Assembly (NCBI RefSeq): GCF_020131355.1
Contig: NZ_JAHLEL010000006.1
Location: 248,001 to 312,000, forward strand
Source of the DNA: Pseudonocardia sp. ICBG1293
GTDB taxonomy: Bacteria; Actinomycetota; Actinomycetes; Mycobacteriales; Pseudonocardiaceae
Direction of reading: 5' to 3'
DNA: 64,000 nt
Part shown: positions 37,087 to 47,045 of the stretch, piece by piece
Layout: each line of letters begins with the position of its first letter
How positions within the stretch are numbered: position 1 is the first letter of the stretch
Program-made: the position numbers and the translations under genes
Notes under the pieces: model-generated
Told to the model about the DNA's origin: nothing
Databases searched by the model: none
The model's input: the letters and a program-made list of their open reading frames with translations, nothing else

Positions 37087-37701
37087 TCAGGGGCGGGGTG
37101 TCACCGTGAGACGGACGCGGTGGTCGGCGCCGGAGACCCGGGTGACCTCGACGGTCGCCGGGACCCCGTCGACCCGGCACACGACCGTCGCGCCCTGCGG
37201 CACCGGCGGGCAGCGCGGGGACAGGAGCACCGCGTCGTGGCCCGCGGCGCGCAGCGGGTCGCGCACGGCGAACATCAGGACCCCGGCCAGCGTGTCGGTC
37301 CCGGTCGGGCCGGGGCCGAGGCCGGGGACGACCACGTCCAGCTCCGCGACGCCGTCGGCGGACACCGGGAAGTCCCAGCGCGTCCGCACGACGTCCTGCG
37401 GGGTGGACCCGCGGGCGCCCTCCACCCGCGTCTCGTCGACGCGCACGGTGCCCCAGCCGTGGCGGCCCTCGTCGTCGCGCATCCGGCAGCCGAGGACCGG
37501 GTCGTCACCGTCCAGGACCCGGCAGACGGCGGTGACGCCGGAGTGCTCCCGGCCCGTGGCCGCCTCGACCAGCAGCGCCGCGCCCTCGGCCGGCGAGGGC
37601 AGCGGCTCGTGCTGCGACCACAGCACCAGCGCGGTGGGGACGGCCGCGACGGCGACGACGAGCGGCAGCCACCACCGGGGCGGACGGGGTCGATCGGGCA
37701 C
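37087..37701 (-). CDS. small membrane-anchored or secreted protein, DUF4333-like tail
   Basis: The 204-residue protein has a proline/arginine N-terminus and one hydrophobic segment (about 10-30, WWLPLVVAVAAVPTALVLW). An extracytoplasmic domain with four Cys follows, including VTAVCRVLDG, VLGCRMRDDEG, and SPRCPPVPQGATVVCRVDG. The last segment, CP-x-GAT-x-CxV, resembles the DUF4333 pattern of actinobacterial exported proteins (inference). The start GTG at 37701 has no obvious ribosome site. It is convergent with ileS and divergent from a methyltransferase. The function is unknown. Confidence 0.7.
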   Translation of the reverse strand: MPDRPRPPRWWLPLVVAVAAVPTALVLWSQHEPLPSPAEGAALLVEAATGREHSGVTAVCRVLDGDDPVLGCRMRDDEGRHGWGTVRVDETRVEGARGSTPQDVVRTRWDFPVSADGVAELDVVVPGLGPGPTGTDTLAGVLMFAVRDPLRAAGHDAVLLSPRCPPVPQGATVVCRVDGVPATVEVTRVSGADHRVRLTVTPRP

Positions 37702-37755
37702 GGGGACAGTCTGGCCGACCGGGACCGCCCGGAACTCCGCAGAACCACCGGGCCC

Positions 37756-37761
37756 TATCCT
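37756..37761 (+). promoter_or_regulatory. -10 box of the methyltransferase gene
   Basis: TATCCT ends 7 nt before the ATG at 37769, the spacing of a leaderless message. Confidence 0.45.
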
Positions 37762-37768
37762 CACCCCC

Positions 37769-38578
37769 ATGGGTGACGCGGCGGAACGGTGGCGGGAACG
37801 CCAGACCGGCCGCGGCATCCCCGACCACGTCCTCCGCCACGCCCCCGCGGACCCGTGGACCCACGACCCCGCCGACTTCACCCCGCCCGACGACCCGGCC
37901 GACACCCCGTCGCACCGGGCCGCGCGGGCGCTCGCCGAGCGCGCCGCCGCCTGGACCTGCGCCGGGGCCTCGGTGCTCGACGTCGGCTGCGGCGGCGGGA
38001 CGGCCGCGTTCGGTGCGGCCACGCCGGAGCCCTCCCCGGTGGCGCGGGTGGTCGGCGTCGACCGGCAGGCCGACATGCTCGCGGTGTTCGCCGCGGCCGC
38101 CCGCGCCCGGGGCCTGCCCCACGCCACCGTGCACGGCAGCTGGCCCGACGCGGCCGCGACGGCCGGACGGCACGACGTCGTCGTCTGCCACCACGTGCTG
38201 CACAACGTCGTCGACCTGCCCCCGTTCCTCGCCGCGCTGACCGGCGCCGTCCGCACCCGGGGCGGGATCGGCGGCGTCGTGGTCGAGATGCTGACCGAGC
38301 ACCCGCTGGCCTGGCTGGACCCGCTGTGGACGCGTTTCCACGACGTGGCCCGGGCACCGTCGGCGACCCACGAGGACGCCGTCGCCGTGCTGCGCGAGCA
38401 GCAGGGCATCGACCCGGAGGTCGTGACCTGGACCCGCCCGGCGCGCCTGCCGCACGACGCGGCCTGGGTCACCCGCCGGCTCTGCCTGCCCGCCGACCGC
38501 GCCGACGAGGTGGCCGCCGCGCTGGCGGACCTCCCGCCGCGGCGCACCGACGCCGTCACCCTGACCTGGTCGCCCTGA
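37769..38578 (+). CDS. class I SAM-dependent methyltransferase
   Basis: The 269-residue protein has motif I VLDVGCGGGTAAFGAA near residue 70, motif II ARVVGVDRQADML, and motif IV-like DVVVCHHVLHNVVDLPPFL. The C-terminal part (TWTRPARLPHDAAWVTRRL) is typical of actinobacterial methyltransferases of unknown substrate. No Shine-Dalgarno precedes the ATG, and the upstream TATCCT box suggests a leaderless mRNA. The antiporter gene follows after 13 nt, so the two may share a transcript. Confidence 0.83.
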   Translation: MGDAAERWRERQTGRGIPDHVLRHAPADPWTHDPADFTPPDDPADTPSHRAARALAERAAAWTCAGASVLDVGCGGGTAAFGAATPEPSPVARVVGVDRQADMLAVFAAAARARGLPHATVHGSWPDAAATAGRHDVVVCHHVLHNVVDLPPFLAALTGAVRTRGGIGGVVVEMLTEHPLAWLDPLWTRFHDVARAPSATHEDAVAVLREQQGIDPEVVTWTRPARLPHDAAWVTRRLCLPADRADEVAAALADLPPRRTDAVTLTWSP

Positions 38579-38591
38579 GCAGGGGGCGTCG

Positions 38592-40073
38592 ATGAGCCTG
38601 GAACTGCTGCTCGGCATCTCGGCGGGGGTGCTGCTGCTCGGCGTGCTCGCGGTGCGTGTCTCGGTGCGGCTGGGCCTGCCGTCGCTGCTGCTCTACCTGG
38701 GCATCGGCGTGCTGCTGGGCGAGTCGGTCCTGGGCATCCCGTTCGACGACACCGGCCTCACCGAGTCCCTCGGCCTCACCGCGCTCGTGCTGATCCTCAC
38801 CGAGGGCGGGCTCACCACCCGCTGGTCGGCGGTGCGGCCCGCGCTCGGCCTCGGGCTGCTGCTGTCGACGCTGTCGGTGCTGGTGTCGATCGCGGTCGCG
38901 GGCGGCCTGCTGCACCTGCTGCTGGACCTGGAGTGGCGTACCGCGCTGCTGTGGGGCGCGGTGCTGTCCTCCACCGACGCGGCCGCGGTGTTCTCGGTGC
39001 TGCGCGGCGTCGCCGTCCCGCAGCGGCTCGCCGGGACGCTCGAGCTGGAGTCCGGGATGAACGACGCGCCGGTGGTGATCGCCGTCGTCGTGCTGGCCGG
39101 GACCGAGGCGATCAGCTGGACGACGCCGCTGCTGGTCGTCTACGAGCTCGTGGCGGGCGCCGTCGTCGGGGTGCTCCTCGGGCTGGGCGCGGCCTGGGCG
39201 CTGCGTCGCGCCGCGCTGCCCTCCACCGGCCTGTACCCGCTCGCGGCGATCGCCTCGTGCCTGCTCGCGTTCGCGGCCGGGCAGGGCGTGCACGCCTCGG
39301 GACTGCTCGCCACCTACTGCGCCGCACTGGTGCTCGGCAACTCCCGGCTGCCGCACCGCGGCGGCGTGGTCTCCTTCGCCGAGGGCACCGGCTGGATCGC
39401 TCAGATCGGGCTGTTCGTGCTGCTCGGCCTCTACGCGGTACCCGAGCGGCTGCCCGCCGCGGTGGTGCCCGCGCTGATCTGCGCGGCCGTCGTGCTGCTG
39501 GCCGCGCGTCCGCTGTCGGTGGCCGCCGCCGCACTGCCGTTCCGGGTGCCGTGGCGCGAGCAGGCGTTCCTGTCCTGGGCGGGGCTGCGCGGCGCCGTGC
39601 CGATCGTGCTCGCCCTCGTCGCGGTCACCGAGGGCGGCGGGCAGAACCAACGCCTGGTCGACGTGGTGTTCGTGCTGGTCGTGCTGCTCACCCTGGTCCA
39701 GGGCACCAGCCTGCCGTGGGTGGCGCGGCTGCTCGGGGTGGTCTCGCGCACCGACACCCGCGGGGTCGAGGTCGACGCCGCCCCGCTCGACGAGGTCGAC
39801 GCCGAGCTGCTGCAGGTGCGGGTGCCACCGGGATCCCGGCTGCACGGGGTCTACCTGCGCGAGCTGCGGCTGCCCCGCGGCGCCACGGTCAGCCTGGTGG
39901 TCCGCGACGCCGAGGCGTTCTCCCCGGGCGGGGACACCCGGCTGCGCGAGGGCGACCAGTTCCTGGTCGTCAGCACCCGGGGCAACCGGGAGGACACCGA
40001 GCGGCGGATCCGCGACGTCGACCGGGGCGGCAAGCTGGTCCGCTGGCACGAGGGCGGGGGCCGGTCGCGCTGA
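38592..40073 (+). CDS. potassium/proton antiporter, CvrA/NhaP2 type
   Basis: The 493-residue CPA1 exchanger has about 12-13 membrane helices. The ion-site segment contains SSTDAAAVFSVLRG (the Asp pair region), then LELESGMNDAPVVIAV, and AGLRGAVPIVLAL. A soluble C-terminal TrkA-C/RCK_C domain (about 385-465, with VPPGSRLHGVYLRELRLPRGATVSLVVR) probably senses nucleotides and gates transport. These features match CvrA/NhaP2, which exports K+ or Na+ for H+. Start ATG follows GGGGGCG with moderate match. Confidence 0.9.
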   Translation: MSLELLLGISAGVLLLGVLAVRVSVRLGLPSLLLYLGIGVLLGESVLGIPFDDTGLTESLGLTALVLILTEGGLTTRWSAVRPALGLGLLLSTLSVLVSIAVAGGLLHLLLDLEWRTALLWGAVLSSTDAAAVFSVLRGVAVPQRLAGTLELESGMNDAPVVIAVVVLAGTEAISWTTPLLVVYELVAGAVVGVLLGLGAAWALRRAALPSTGLYPLAAIASCLLAFAAGQGVHASGLLATYCAALVLGNSRLPHRGGVVSFAEGTGWIAQIGLFVLLGLYAVPERLPAAVVPALICAAVVLLAARPLSVAAAALPFRVPWREQAFLSWAGLRGAVPIVLALVAVTEGGGQNQRLVDVVFVLVVLLTLVQGTSLPWVARLLGVVSRTDTRGVEVDAAPLDEVDAELLQVRVPPGSRLHGVYLRELRLPRGATVSLVVRDAEAFSPGGDTRLREGDQFLVVSTRGNREDTERRIRDVDRGGKLVRWHEGGGRSR

Positions 40074-40115
40074 GCCGTGCGGTGCCCGCCCGGACGTCGG
40101 CGTCGGGACGACCCG

Positions 40116-40121
40116 CATAAT
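40116..40121 (+). promoter_or_regulatory. -10 box of lspA
   Basis: CATAAT ends 7 nt before the lspA GTG, giving a probable leaderless message. It is the most AT-rich hexamer nearby. Confidence 0.45.
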
Positions 40122-40128
40122 CACGGGT

Positions 40129-40677
40129 GTGAGTGCCGACCCCCCACCGCCCACCGCGCCGATCGACCCCGCCGTACGACGGCGCGGTGTCGCGCTGCTC
40201 GCGGGGATCGCCGCGGTGTGGCTGGCACTCGACCTCGTCACCAAGATCGCCGCCGTCGCCGCGCTGGAGGGGGAGCGCCCGGTCACCGTGGTCGACGGGT
40301 TCTTCTACCTCACGCTGCTGCGCAACCCGGGCGCCGCCTGGTCCATGGCCACCGGCTACACCTGGGTGCTGACGATCGTGGCCGTGGTCGTCGTCGGCGT
40401 GATCATCCGGATCGCGCGGCGGCTCGCCTCGACCGGCTGGGCCATCGGCCTCGGCCTGGTCCTGGGCGGTGCGCTCGGCAACCTGGTCGACCGCTTCTTC
40501 CGCGCGCCCGGGCCGATGCGCGGCCACGTCGTGGACATGCTGGCCTTCTTCTCCCCGGACGGGAGCGTCTTCCCCGTGTTCAACATCGCCGACACCGGCA
40601 TCGTGTGCGGCGGCATCCTGCTGGTGCTGATGGCCGTGCGCGGCATCGAGATCGACGGGAGCCGCGAACGTGGGTGA
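40129..40677 (+). CDS. lspA: lipoprotein signal peptidase LspA
   Basis: LspA cleaves signal peptides from prolipoproteins after lipid attachment. The 182-residue protein has four membrane helices and both aspartyl catalytic blocks: GNLVDRFFR (Asp121) and FNIADTGI (Asp155). It also has the conserved [13 protein letters not shown] loop. The GTG at 40129 fits the leaderless promoter; a GTG two nt earlier is out of frame. The 3' end overlaps the pseudouridine synthase gene by 8 nt, a common pair in bacteria. Confidence 0.95.
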   Translation: MSADPPPPTAPIDPAVRRRGVALLAGIAAVWLALDLVTKIAAVAALEGERPVTVVDGFFYLTLLRNPGAAWSMATGYTWVLTIVAVVVVGVIIRIARRLASTGWAIGLGLVLGGALGNLVDRFFRAPGPMRGHVVDMLAFFSPDGSVFPVFNIADTGIVCGGILLVLMAVRGIEIDGSRERG

Positions 40678-41599
40678 GGTGCGGAGCATGCCGGTGCCCG
40701 ACGGGCTGGACGGCATGCGGATCGACGCCGGGCTGTCCCGGCTGCTGGGCCTGTCCCGGACCGTCGTCGCCACCCTGGCCGAGGCCGGGCGCATCTCGGT
40801 CGACGGCCGCGAGGCGGGCAAGTCCGACCGGCTGCCGGGCGGGTCGTGGCTGGAGGTCGAGCTGCCCGACGCGCCGGCCCCGGCGGTCATCGAGGGCCCG
40901 GCCGAGGTGGTCGCGGGGCTGACGGTGCTGCACTCCGACGACGACATCGTCGTCGTCGACAAGCCGGTCGGGGTGGCCGCGCACCCCTCGCCGGGCTGGA
41001 CCGGGCCGACCGTGACCGGCGGGCTCGCCGCCCTGGGGTTCCGGCTGTCCACCTCCGGCGCGGCCGAGCGGCAGGGCATCGTGCACCGGCTCGACGTCGG
41101 CACCACCGGGGTGATGGTCGTCGCCACCTCCGAGCACGCCTACACCGAGCTCAAGCGGGCCTTCAAGGAACGCACCGTCGACAAGCGCTACCACGCCGTC
41201 GTCCAGGGGCACCCGGACCCGTCGTCGGGCACCATCGACGCCCCGATCGACCGGCACCCGCGCCACGACTACCGGTTCGCGGTGATGCAGAGCGGCAAGC
41301 CGAGCGTCACCCACTACGACACCATCGAGGCGTTCCGCTCGGCCAGCCTGCTCGACGTGCACCTGGAGACCGGGCGCACCCACCAGATCCGGGTGCACTT
41401 CTCCGCGCTGCGCCACCCCTGCGTCGGCGACATCACCTACGGTGCCGACCCGACGCTGGCCAAGCGGGTCGGGCTGTCCCGGCAGTGGCTGCACGCCCGC
41501 ACGCTCGGGTTCGCCCACCCCGCCGACGGTCGGCACGTCGAGTTCACCAGCCCGTATCCGGCCGACCTCGACGCGGCGCTGGACGTCCTGCGGGACTGA
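40670..41599 (+). CDS. rluD: 23S rRNA pseudouridine synthase, RluD type
   Basis: RluA/RluD-family enzymes isomerise uridines in 23S rRNA. The 309-residue protein has an S4-like N-terminal RNA-binding domain ([29 protein letters not shown]), then the catalytic block [15 protein letters not shown] with catalytic Asp142. [10 protein letters not shown] and VGDITYG follow. It is adjacent to lspA as in many bacteria. Start may be GTG 40670, GTG 40679 or ATG 40688. The exact uridine target is inferred from homology style only. Confidence 0.93.
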   Translation: MGEVRSMPVPDGLDGMRIDAGLSRLLGLSRTVVATLAEAGRISVDGREAGKSDRLPGGSWLEVELPDAPAPAVIEGPAEVVAGLTVLHSDDDIVVVDKPVGVAAHPSPGWTGPTVTGGLAALGFRLSTSGAAERQGIVHRLDVGTTGVMVVATSEHAYTELKRAFKERTVDKRYHAVVQGHPDPSSGTIDAPIDRHPRHDYRFAVMQSGKPSVTHYDTIEAFRSASLLDVHLETGRTHQIRVHFSALRHPCVGDITYGADPTLAKRVGLSRQWLHARTLGFAHPADGRHVEFTSPYPADLDAALDVLRD

Positions 41600-41604
41600 G
41601 CGGC

Positions 41605-42327
41605 GTGAGGGGGCTGAGCACCCGCGCGCTGGTGTGGACCGCCGCGGCGATGGCGGTGGTGTTCCTCGGCGCCGTCTGGGCCGCCGGGTCCGGGCCGTCG
41701 GCCGGGCCCCCGGCGGCGACGGGGTCGGTGCGGCTGGGTCCCGACCCGGGGCAGGACGTTGCCGGCTACCTCGCCGGGCTGCCCGCGACGCTGCCCGCGC
41801 CGGGGGTGTCCGTGCCCGCGCTCGTGCAGTTCGCCCGCCCGCTGACCCCGTCCGCCGCCGCGACGGCGGGCTCCGGGACGCAGACCACGACCGCGGTGTT
41901 CCGGGTGCCCTTCGACCGGGTGCAGACCGCGCTGCGGTTCGAGCCGGTCACCGGCACCGGGGACCCGGGGGCCGCGCTCGGCGTCGCCCGGGAACGGGCC
42001 GCGTACGCCGCCGAGGCCGACGCCGACCGGGCCGCCCGCGACGGCGGCGAAGCCGCCGCCCCCGAGGCCCGCGCCGCGCTCGCCCGGCGGGCCGCGGTGG
42101 CCGCCGCCGAGGGCCGCGCCCTCGGCGACCCGGGCTGTGCCTGCGTGGTGGCGCTGGTCGTCACCGCCGACCACGCGGCGCTCGACGCCGTCGCCGGGCG
42201 CCCCGGGGTCCGGGCGGTGCAGGCCGCCCCGCCCGGCACCACCGCGCCGGAGCTGGCGCTGTCGCCGCTGCTGCCCGAGCAGACGACCTCGGCGAGCCCA
42301 CCCCCCGACGACGGCCCCGTCCCCTGA
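41605..42327 (+). CDS. unrecognised membrane-anchored alanine-rich protein
   Basis: I do not recognise this 240-residue protein. It has one N-terminal hydrophobic segment (about 9-27, ALVWTAAAMAVVFLGAVWAAG), which may be an anchor or signal peptide. The rest is an extracytoplasmic, Ala-rich domain with a Cys pair in GDPGCACVVALVV and a Pro/Thr/Ser tail. Its GTG start is 5 nt after the rluD stop, so it is probably co-transcribed with lspA and rluD. The gene runs convergently towards the HAD hydrolase. Confidence 0.7.
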   Translation: MRGLSTRALVWTAAAMAVVFLGAVWAAGSGPSAGPPAATGSVRLGPDPGQDVAGYLAGLPATLPAPGVSVPALVQFARPLTPSAAATAGSGTQTTTAVFRVPFDRVQTALRFEPVTGTGDPGAALGVARERAAYAAEADADRAARDGGEAAAPEARAALARRAAVAAAEGRALGDPGCACVVALVVTADHAALDAVAGRPGVRAVQAAPPGTTAPELALSPLLPEQTTSASPPPDDGPVP

Positions 42328-42373
42328 GCCGCGCCCGGCTCCGGGCACGACCGGCAGGGCTCCGGTGGACCGG

Positions 42374-43000
42374 TCAGCCGAGCACACCGCGCTCGCGCAG
42401 CACGCGGACGGCCCGGGCGGCGCCCTCCCAGTGGTGGGCGTCCCAGCCGTGCGCGGCGGCGGCGCGGACGTTGTCGACCCGGTCGTCGAAGAACACCACC
42501 TGCTCCGGCGCGGTGCCGAACTCGACGTCGGCGCGCCGGTAGATGTCCTGCGACGGCTTCGCGGCCCCGATGTCGGCGGAGAACAGCAGCCGGTCGAAGG
42601 GGCTGCTCCAGGCCGCCGCACGCACCGCGGCCGCGAGCCCGCGCGGCGCGTTCGACAGCACCGCCAGGCGCACCCGGGCCCGGGCGAGGTCGGCGATCAG
42701 CATCGACGACGACGGCGGCAGCGTCGACCAGAACGTGACGTCGACCCGCTCCGCGGCGTCCAGCCGGGCCCGCTCGGGCGCCAGGCCCAGGTCGGTGCAG
42801 ACGGCGGTCCAGTAGCGGTCCGCGGGCTCGCCCAGGTCGTGCCGGGGCCGGTGCCGCCAGTAGGGCTCGCGCAGCGCCGGCTCCGACACCCCGAGCACCG
42901 CGGCCAGGCGACGCTCGAGCCCCGCGGACGGGACGAGTACCTCGCCGAGGTCGAACACCACCGTGCTCGGCGGCGTCGTCGGCTCGGGGGTGCGGGGCAT
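42374..43000 (-). CDS. HAD-superfamily hydrolase
   Basis: The 208-residue phosphatase-like protein has motif I VVFDLGEVLVP, motif II AVLSNAP, the motif III lysine in AKPSQDIY, and motif IV FFDDRVDNV. The first motif is D-L-G rather than D-x-D, as in the YihX branch of subfamily IA, so the nucleophile is present but the usual acid/base Asp is absent. The substrate is unknown, probably a small sugar phosphate (inference). A TAGGGT box 9 nt before the ATG suggests a short or absent leader. Confidence 0.88.
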   Translation of the reverse strand: MPRTPEPTTPPSTVVFDLGEVLVPSAGLERRLAAVLGVSEPALREPYWRHRPRHDLGEPADRYWTAVCTDLGLAPERARLDAAERVDVTFWSTLPPSSSMLIADLARARVRLAVLSNAPRGLAAAVRAAAWSSPFDRLLFSADIGAAKPSQDIYRRADVEFGTAPEQVVFFDDRVDNVRAAAAHGWDAHHWEGAARAVRVLRERGVLG

Positions 43001-43009
43001 CGTGGCCCG

Positions 43010-43015
43010 ACCCTA
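43010..43015 (-). promoter_or_regulatory. -10 box of the HAD hydrolase gene
   Basis: TAGGGT on the minus strand ends 9 nt before the ATG at 43000. Confidence 0.35.
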
Positions 43016-43136
43016 ACCCGCCGTCCGGGCCGCCCGCGACACGCCGTCGTCCGCCGTGGACGGCGGGTGAGCAGGACCGACACGCCGACCCCGATCGGGC
43101 CCGCCCGCCGTCGCGGGAACCGTCGGACCCCACGGT

Positions 43137-43142
43137 TACGCT
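43137..43142 (+). promoter_or_regulatory. candidate dnaE -10 box
   Basis: TACGCT is the best candidate in the 348-nt gap before dnaE, giving a leader of about 200 nt. Nothing else was recognised in this gap. Confidence 0.25.
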
Positions 43143-43348
43143 GAGGCCCTCACCGATCCGGTCGGTCCGGACCCGCAGGGTCCACCGGCTCCGGCGAGCG
43201 GGCCCCGCCAGGTCCGCGCACCCGGCGCCGTCGTCCCTGCCCGGCCGTGCCGCCGGCCCGGTGTCGGGCACGTCCGCCCCGACGGGCGTGCGCACCATCG
43301 TCAGGTCCGCGCCGTCCCAGCGGTGCGGGAGAGGAGCGCGGGACACAC

Positions 43349-46300
43349 ATGGGCAGTGCCGGATCCGGGAATCGCTCCTTCGTCCATCTGCACACGCACA
43401 CCGAGTTCTCGATGCTGGACGGCGCCGCCCGGCTCGACGACCTGTTCTCCGAGGCCGCCAAGCACGAGATGCCGGCCATCGCGATGACCGACCACGGCAA
43501 CGTGTACGGCGCCTTCGAGTTCTGGCGCAAGGCGAAGGCGCACGACGTCAAGCCGATCATCGGCATGGAGGGCTACCTCGCGCCCGGGTCGCGCCACGAG
43601 CGCAAGCGCACCGCGCTGGGCAACGGCAGCGAGAACAACCCCGACCTCATGTACACCCACATGACGCTGCTCGCGGAGAACACGGAGGGGATGCACAACC
43701 TCTTCCGGCTCTCCTCGCTGGCCAGCCTCGAGGGGTACTACTACAAGCCGCGTATGGACCGCGAGCTGCTCGAGCAGTACGGCAAGGGCCTGATCGCGAC
43801 GACCGGCTGCCCGTCCGGCGAGGTCGCCCGCCTGCTGCAGCAGCACGACTTCGACGGCGCCTGCCAGGCCGCGAGCGACTACCGGGACATCTTCGGGAAG
43901 GACAACTTCTTCCTGGAGCTGATGGACCACGGCATCGAGATCGAGAAGCGGGTCCAGGAGGACCTGTTCCGGCTCAAGGACAAGCTCGACCTGCCCGGTC
44001 TCGCGACGAACGACCTGCACTACACCTACCCGGACGACACCAAGGCGCACGAGGTGCTCCTGTGCGTCCAGACCGGCAAGACCCTCGCCGACCCGAACCG
44101 GTTCAAGTTCGACGCGCAGGACTTCTACCTCAAGTCCGCCGCCGAGATGCGCGACCTGTGGGACCCGATCCACCCCGAGGCCTGCGACAACACCCTGCTC
44201 GTCGCCGAGCGTTGCAACATCGACTTCACGACCGGCCAGGACCTGCAGCCCAAGGCGCCGGTCCCCGAGGGGGAGACCGAGGAGTCCTGGCTGATCAAGG
44301 AGGTCGAGCGGGGGCTGCACATGCGGTTCCCGGACGGCGTCACCGAGCGGTACCGGCAGCAGGCCAACTACGAGGTCGGCGTCATCATCAAGATGGGCTA
44401 CCCCGGCTACTTCCTGGTGACCGCGGACCTCATCCAGCACGCGAAGTCGGTCGGCATCCGGTGCGGCCCCGGCCGTGGCTCGGCGGCGGGCTCGCTGGTC
44501 GCCTACGTCCTGGGCATCACCGACCTCGACCCGATCCGGCACAAGCTGATCTTCGAGCGGTTCCTGAACCCGGACCGCGTCTCGATGCCCGACATCGACA
44601 TGGACTTCGACGAGCGCCGGCGCGGCGAGATGATCCGCTACGTCACCGAGAAGTACGGCGAGGACCGGATCGCGCAGATCATCACCTACTCCACGATCAA
44701 GGCGAAGGCCGCGATCAAGGACTCGGCGCGGGTGCTGTTCGGTCAGCCGGGCTACTCCGTGGCCGACCGCATCTCCAAGGCGATGCCGCCCGCGGTGATG
44801 GGCAAGGACATCCCGCTGTCGGGGATCTTCGACCCGTCGCACAAGCGGTACTCCGAGGCGACCGAGGTCCGCGCCCTCTACGAGGCGGACCCGCAGGTCA
44901 AGGAGATCGTCGACACCGCGCGGGGTCTCGAGGGGCTGAAGCGGCAGTGGGGTGTGCACGCCGCGGGCGTGATCATGTCCTCGACACCGCTGATCGACGT
45001 GATCCCGATCCAGCGCCGCGAGTCCGACGGCGCGATCATCACGCAGTTCGACATGGGCGTCTGCGAGACCATCGGTCTGCTGAAGATGGACTTCCTGGGG
45101 CTGCGCAACCTCACCATCCTCGACGACGCCCTGGAGAACATCGAGCTCAACGGCAAGCCCGCCGTCGACCTGGACAAGGTGGAGCTCGACGACCGGAAGA
45201 CCTACGAGCTGCTCTCCCGTGGGGACACCCTCGGCGTGTTCCAGCTCGACGGCGGCCCGATGCGGGACCTGCTGCGCCGCATGGCACCCAGCGAGTTCGA
45301 GCACATCTCCGCGGTCGGCGCGCTGTACCGCCCGGGCCCGATGGGCGCGAACGCGCACAACGACTACGCCGACCGCAAGAACGGCCGGCAGGAGATCACG
45401 CCGATCCACCCGGAGCTGGCCGAGCCGCTCAAGGACGTCCTCGGCGAGACCTTCGGCCTGATCGTCTACCAGGAACAGGTCATGTCCATCGCGCAGGTGC
45501 TGGCGGGCTACACGCTCGGCCAGGCGGACCTGCTCCGTCGCGCGATGGGCAAGAAGAAGAAGGAGATCCTGGACAAGGAGTACGCCGGCTTCGCCCAGGG
45601 TATGAAGGACAACGGCTACTCCGCCGCCGCGGTCAAGACGCTCTGGGACATCCTGCTCCCGTTCTCCGACTACGCCTTCAACCGCGCCCACTCCGCCGCC
45701 TACGGCGTGGTGTCGTACTGGACGGCCTACCTCAAGGCGAACTACCCGGCCGAGTACATGGCCGGCGTGCTCACCTCGGTGCGCGACGACAAGGACAAGG
45801 CCGCCGTCTACCTGGCCGAGTGCCGCCGGATGGGCATCACGGTCCTCCCGCCCGACGTCAACGACTCGGTGCGCAACTTCGCCCCGGTCGGTGACGACAT
45901 CCGCTTCGGCCTCGGCGGCATCCGCAACGTCGGGCACAACGTCGTCGACGCGATCGTCGCCGCGCGGCGGGAGAAGGGGAACTTCGTCGACTTCTCCGAC
46001 TTCCTGCGCAAGGTCGACGCGGTGGTCTGCAACAAGAAGGTCGTCGAGTCGCTGATCAAGGCGGGCGCGTTCGACTCGCTCGGGCACTCCCGCAAGGGCC
46101 TGCTGCTGGTGCACGCCGACGCCATCGACGCGGTGATGAGCACCAAGAAGGCCGCCTCGCTGGGGCAGTTCGACCTGTTCGGCTCGCTGGACGGACCCGG
46201 CGACGGCGACGACGGCGGTCTCGGCGGGATCTTCGACGTGAAGGTCCCCGACGAGGAGTGGGACACCAAGCACAAGCTCGCCGTCGAGCGGGAGATGCTC

Positions 46301-46897
46301 GGTCTGTACGTGTCCGGGCACCCGCTGCAGGGCCTCGAGCAGGCACTGGCGGCGAAGTCGGACACCTCGATCGCCGACATCGTCGAGGGCTCGGTCGCCG
46401 AGGGGGCGCAGGTCACCGTCGGCGGCATCCTCGCCAACGTGAACCGCCGAGTGAACAAGAACGGCGAGCCGTGGGCGTCGGCGCAGATCGAGGACCTCGC
46501 CGGCGGCATCGAGGTGCTGTTCTTCCCGCGGGCCTACCAGGTGGTCGGCGTGGACGTCGCCGAGGACGCGATCGTGCTGGTCAAGGCGCGGGTGAACAAG
46601 CGCGACGACCGCGTGTCGCTGATCGCGAACGACCTCGCGGTGCCCGAGCTCGCCACCGGCGAGGCCGGGCTGCCGATCCGGGTCAGCCTGCGCACCGACC
46701 AGTGCACCCCCGAGCGCGTGGCGAAGCTCAAGGAGGTGCTGACCCACCACCCCGGCACCTCCGAGGTGCACCTGACCCTGGTCTACGGCAGCAAGACGAC
46801 CGCGCTGCGCCTGGACGACTCGCTCAAGGTCATGCACACCTCGGCGCTGATGGGCGACCTGAAGACGCTGCTCGGCCCCGGCTGCCTCGGCGGCTGA
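43349..46897 (+). CDS. dnaE: DNA polymerase III alpha subunit DnaE
   Basis: This is the replicative polymerase catalytic subunit, 1182 residues, the usual length of actinobacterial DnaE1. An N-terminal PHP domain starts [15 protein letters not shown] (His13, His15), the metal site of a proofreading-type exonuclease in actinobacteria. The polymerase active site is PDIDMDFDE (Asp415, Asp417), preceded by [19 protein letters not shown]. The beta-clamp and OB-fold region lies near the C-terminus ([18 protein letters not shown]). The ATG has an AGGAG-type site upstream. The gene appears monocistronic. Confidence 0.98.
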   Translation: MGSAGSGNRSFVHLHTHTEFSMLDGAARLDDLFSEAAKHEMPAIAMTDHGNVYGAFEFWRKAKAHDVKPIIGMEGYLAPGSRHERKRTALGNGSENNPDLMYTHMTLLAENTEGMHNLFRLSSLASLEGYYYKPRMDRELLEQYGKGLIATTGCPSGEVARLLQQHDFDGACQAASDYRDIFGKDNFFLELMDHGIEIEKRVQEDLFRLKDKLDLPGLATNDLHYTYPDDTKAHEVLLCVQTGKTLADPNRFKFDAQDFYLKSAAEMRDLWDPIHPEACDNTLLVAERCNIDFTTGQDLQPKAPVPEGETEESWLIKEVERGLHMRFPDGVTERYRQQANYEVGVIIKMGYPGYFLVTADLIQHAKSVGIRCGPGRGSAAGSLVAYVLGITDLDPIRHKLIFERFLNPDRVSMPDIDMDFDERRRGEMIRYVTEKYGEDRIAQIITYSTIKAKAAIKDSARVLFGQPGYSVADRISKAMPPAVMGKDIPLSGIFDPSHKRYSEATEVRALYEADPQVKEIVDTARGLEGLKRQWGVHAAGVIMSSTPLIDVIPIQRRESDGAIITQFDMGVCETIGLLKMDFLGLRNLTILDDALENIELNGKPAVDLDKVELDDRKTYELLSRGDTLGVFQLDGGPMRDLLRRMAPSEFEHISAVGALYRPGPMGANAHNDYADRKNGRQEITPIHPELAEPLKDVLGETFGLIVYQEQVMSIAQVLAGYTLGQADLLRRAMGKKKKEILDKEYAGFAQGMKDNGYSAAAVKTLWDILLPFSDYAFNRAHSAAYGVVSYWTAYLKANYPAEYMAGVLTSVRDDKDKAAVYLAECRRMGITVLPPDVNDSVRNFAPVGDDIRFGLGGIRNVGHNVVDAIVAARREKGNFVDFSDFLRKVDAVVCNKKVVESLIKAGAFDSLGHSRKGLLLVHADAIDAVMSTKKAASLGQFDLFGSLDGPGDGDDGGLGGIFDVKVPDEEWDTKHKLAVEREMLGLYVSGHPLQGLEQALAAKSDTSIADIVEGSVAEGAQVTVGGILANVNRRVNKNGEPWASAQIEDLAGGIEVLFFPRAYQVVGVDVAEDAIVLVKARVNKRDDRVSLIANDLAVPELATGEAGLPIRVSLRTDQCTPERVAKLKEVLTHHPGTSEVHLTLVYGSKTTALRLDDSLKVMHTSALMGDLKTLLGPGCLGG

Positions 46898-46916
46898 CCC
46901 CCCGGCGGCCCCCTCC

Positions 46917-46976
46917 GCGGTGTCGCGTGGCGAACTGCGGCGTCGGGTGGCGACCTGCGGTGTCGCGTGGCGACCG
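46917..46976. repeat. three 20-bp tandem repeats after dnaE
   Basis: Three imperfect units of the form GCGGTGTCGCGTGGCGAACT lie head to tail, differing at a few positions, 20 nt after the dnaE stop. The convergent PaaX gene ends at 47046. The role is unknown; they could be a terminator-associated repeat or a protein site. Confidence 0.7.
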
Positions 46977-47045
46977 CCGGGCGGGGTGCCGCGCGACGGG
47001 ACGGGTCGCCGCGCCGTGGTGCGGGGTCCGCGGTGCCCGGGTGGC

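Noticed and set aside
37701..38559. Extended N-terminus of the small Cys-containing membrane protein
   Set aside because: The upstream part of the frame is antisense to the methyltransferase, whose SAM motif is clear.
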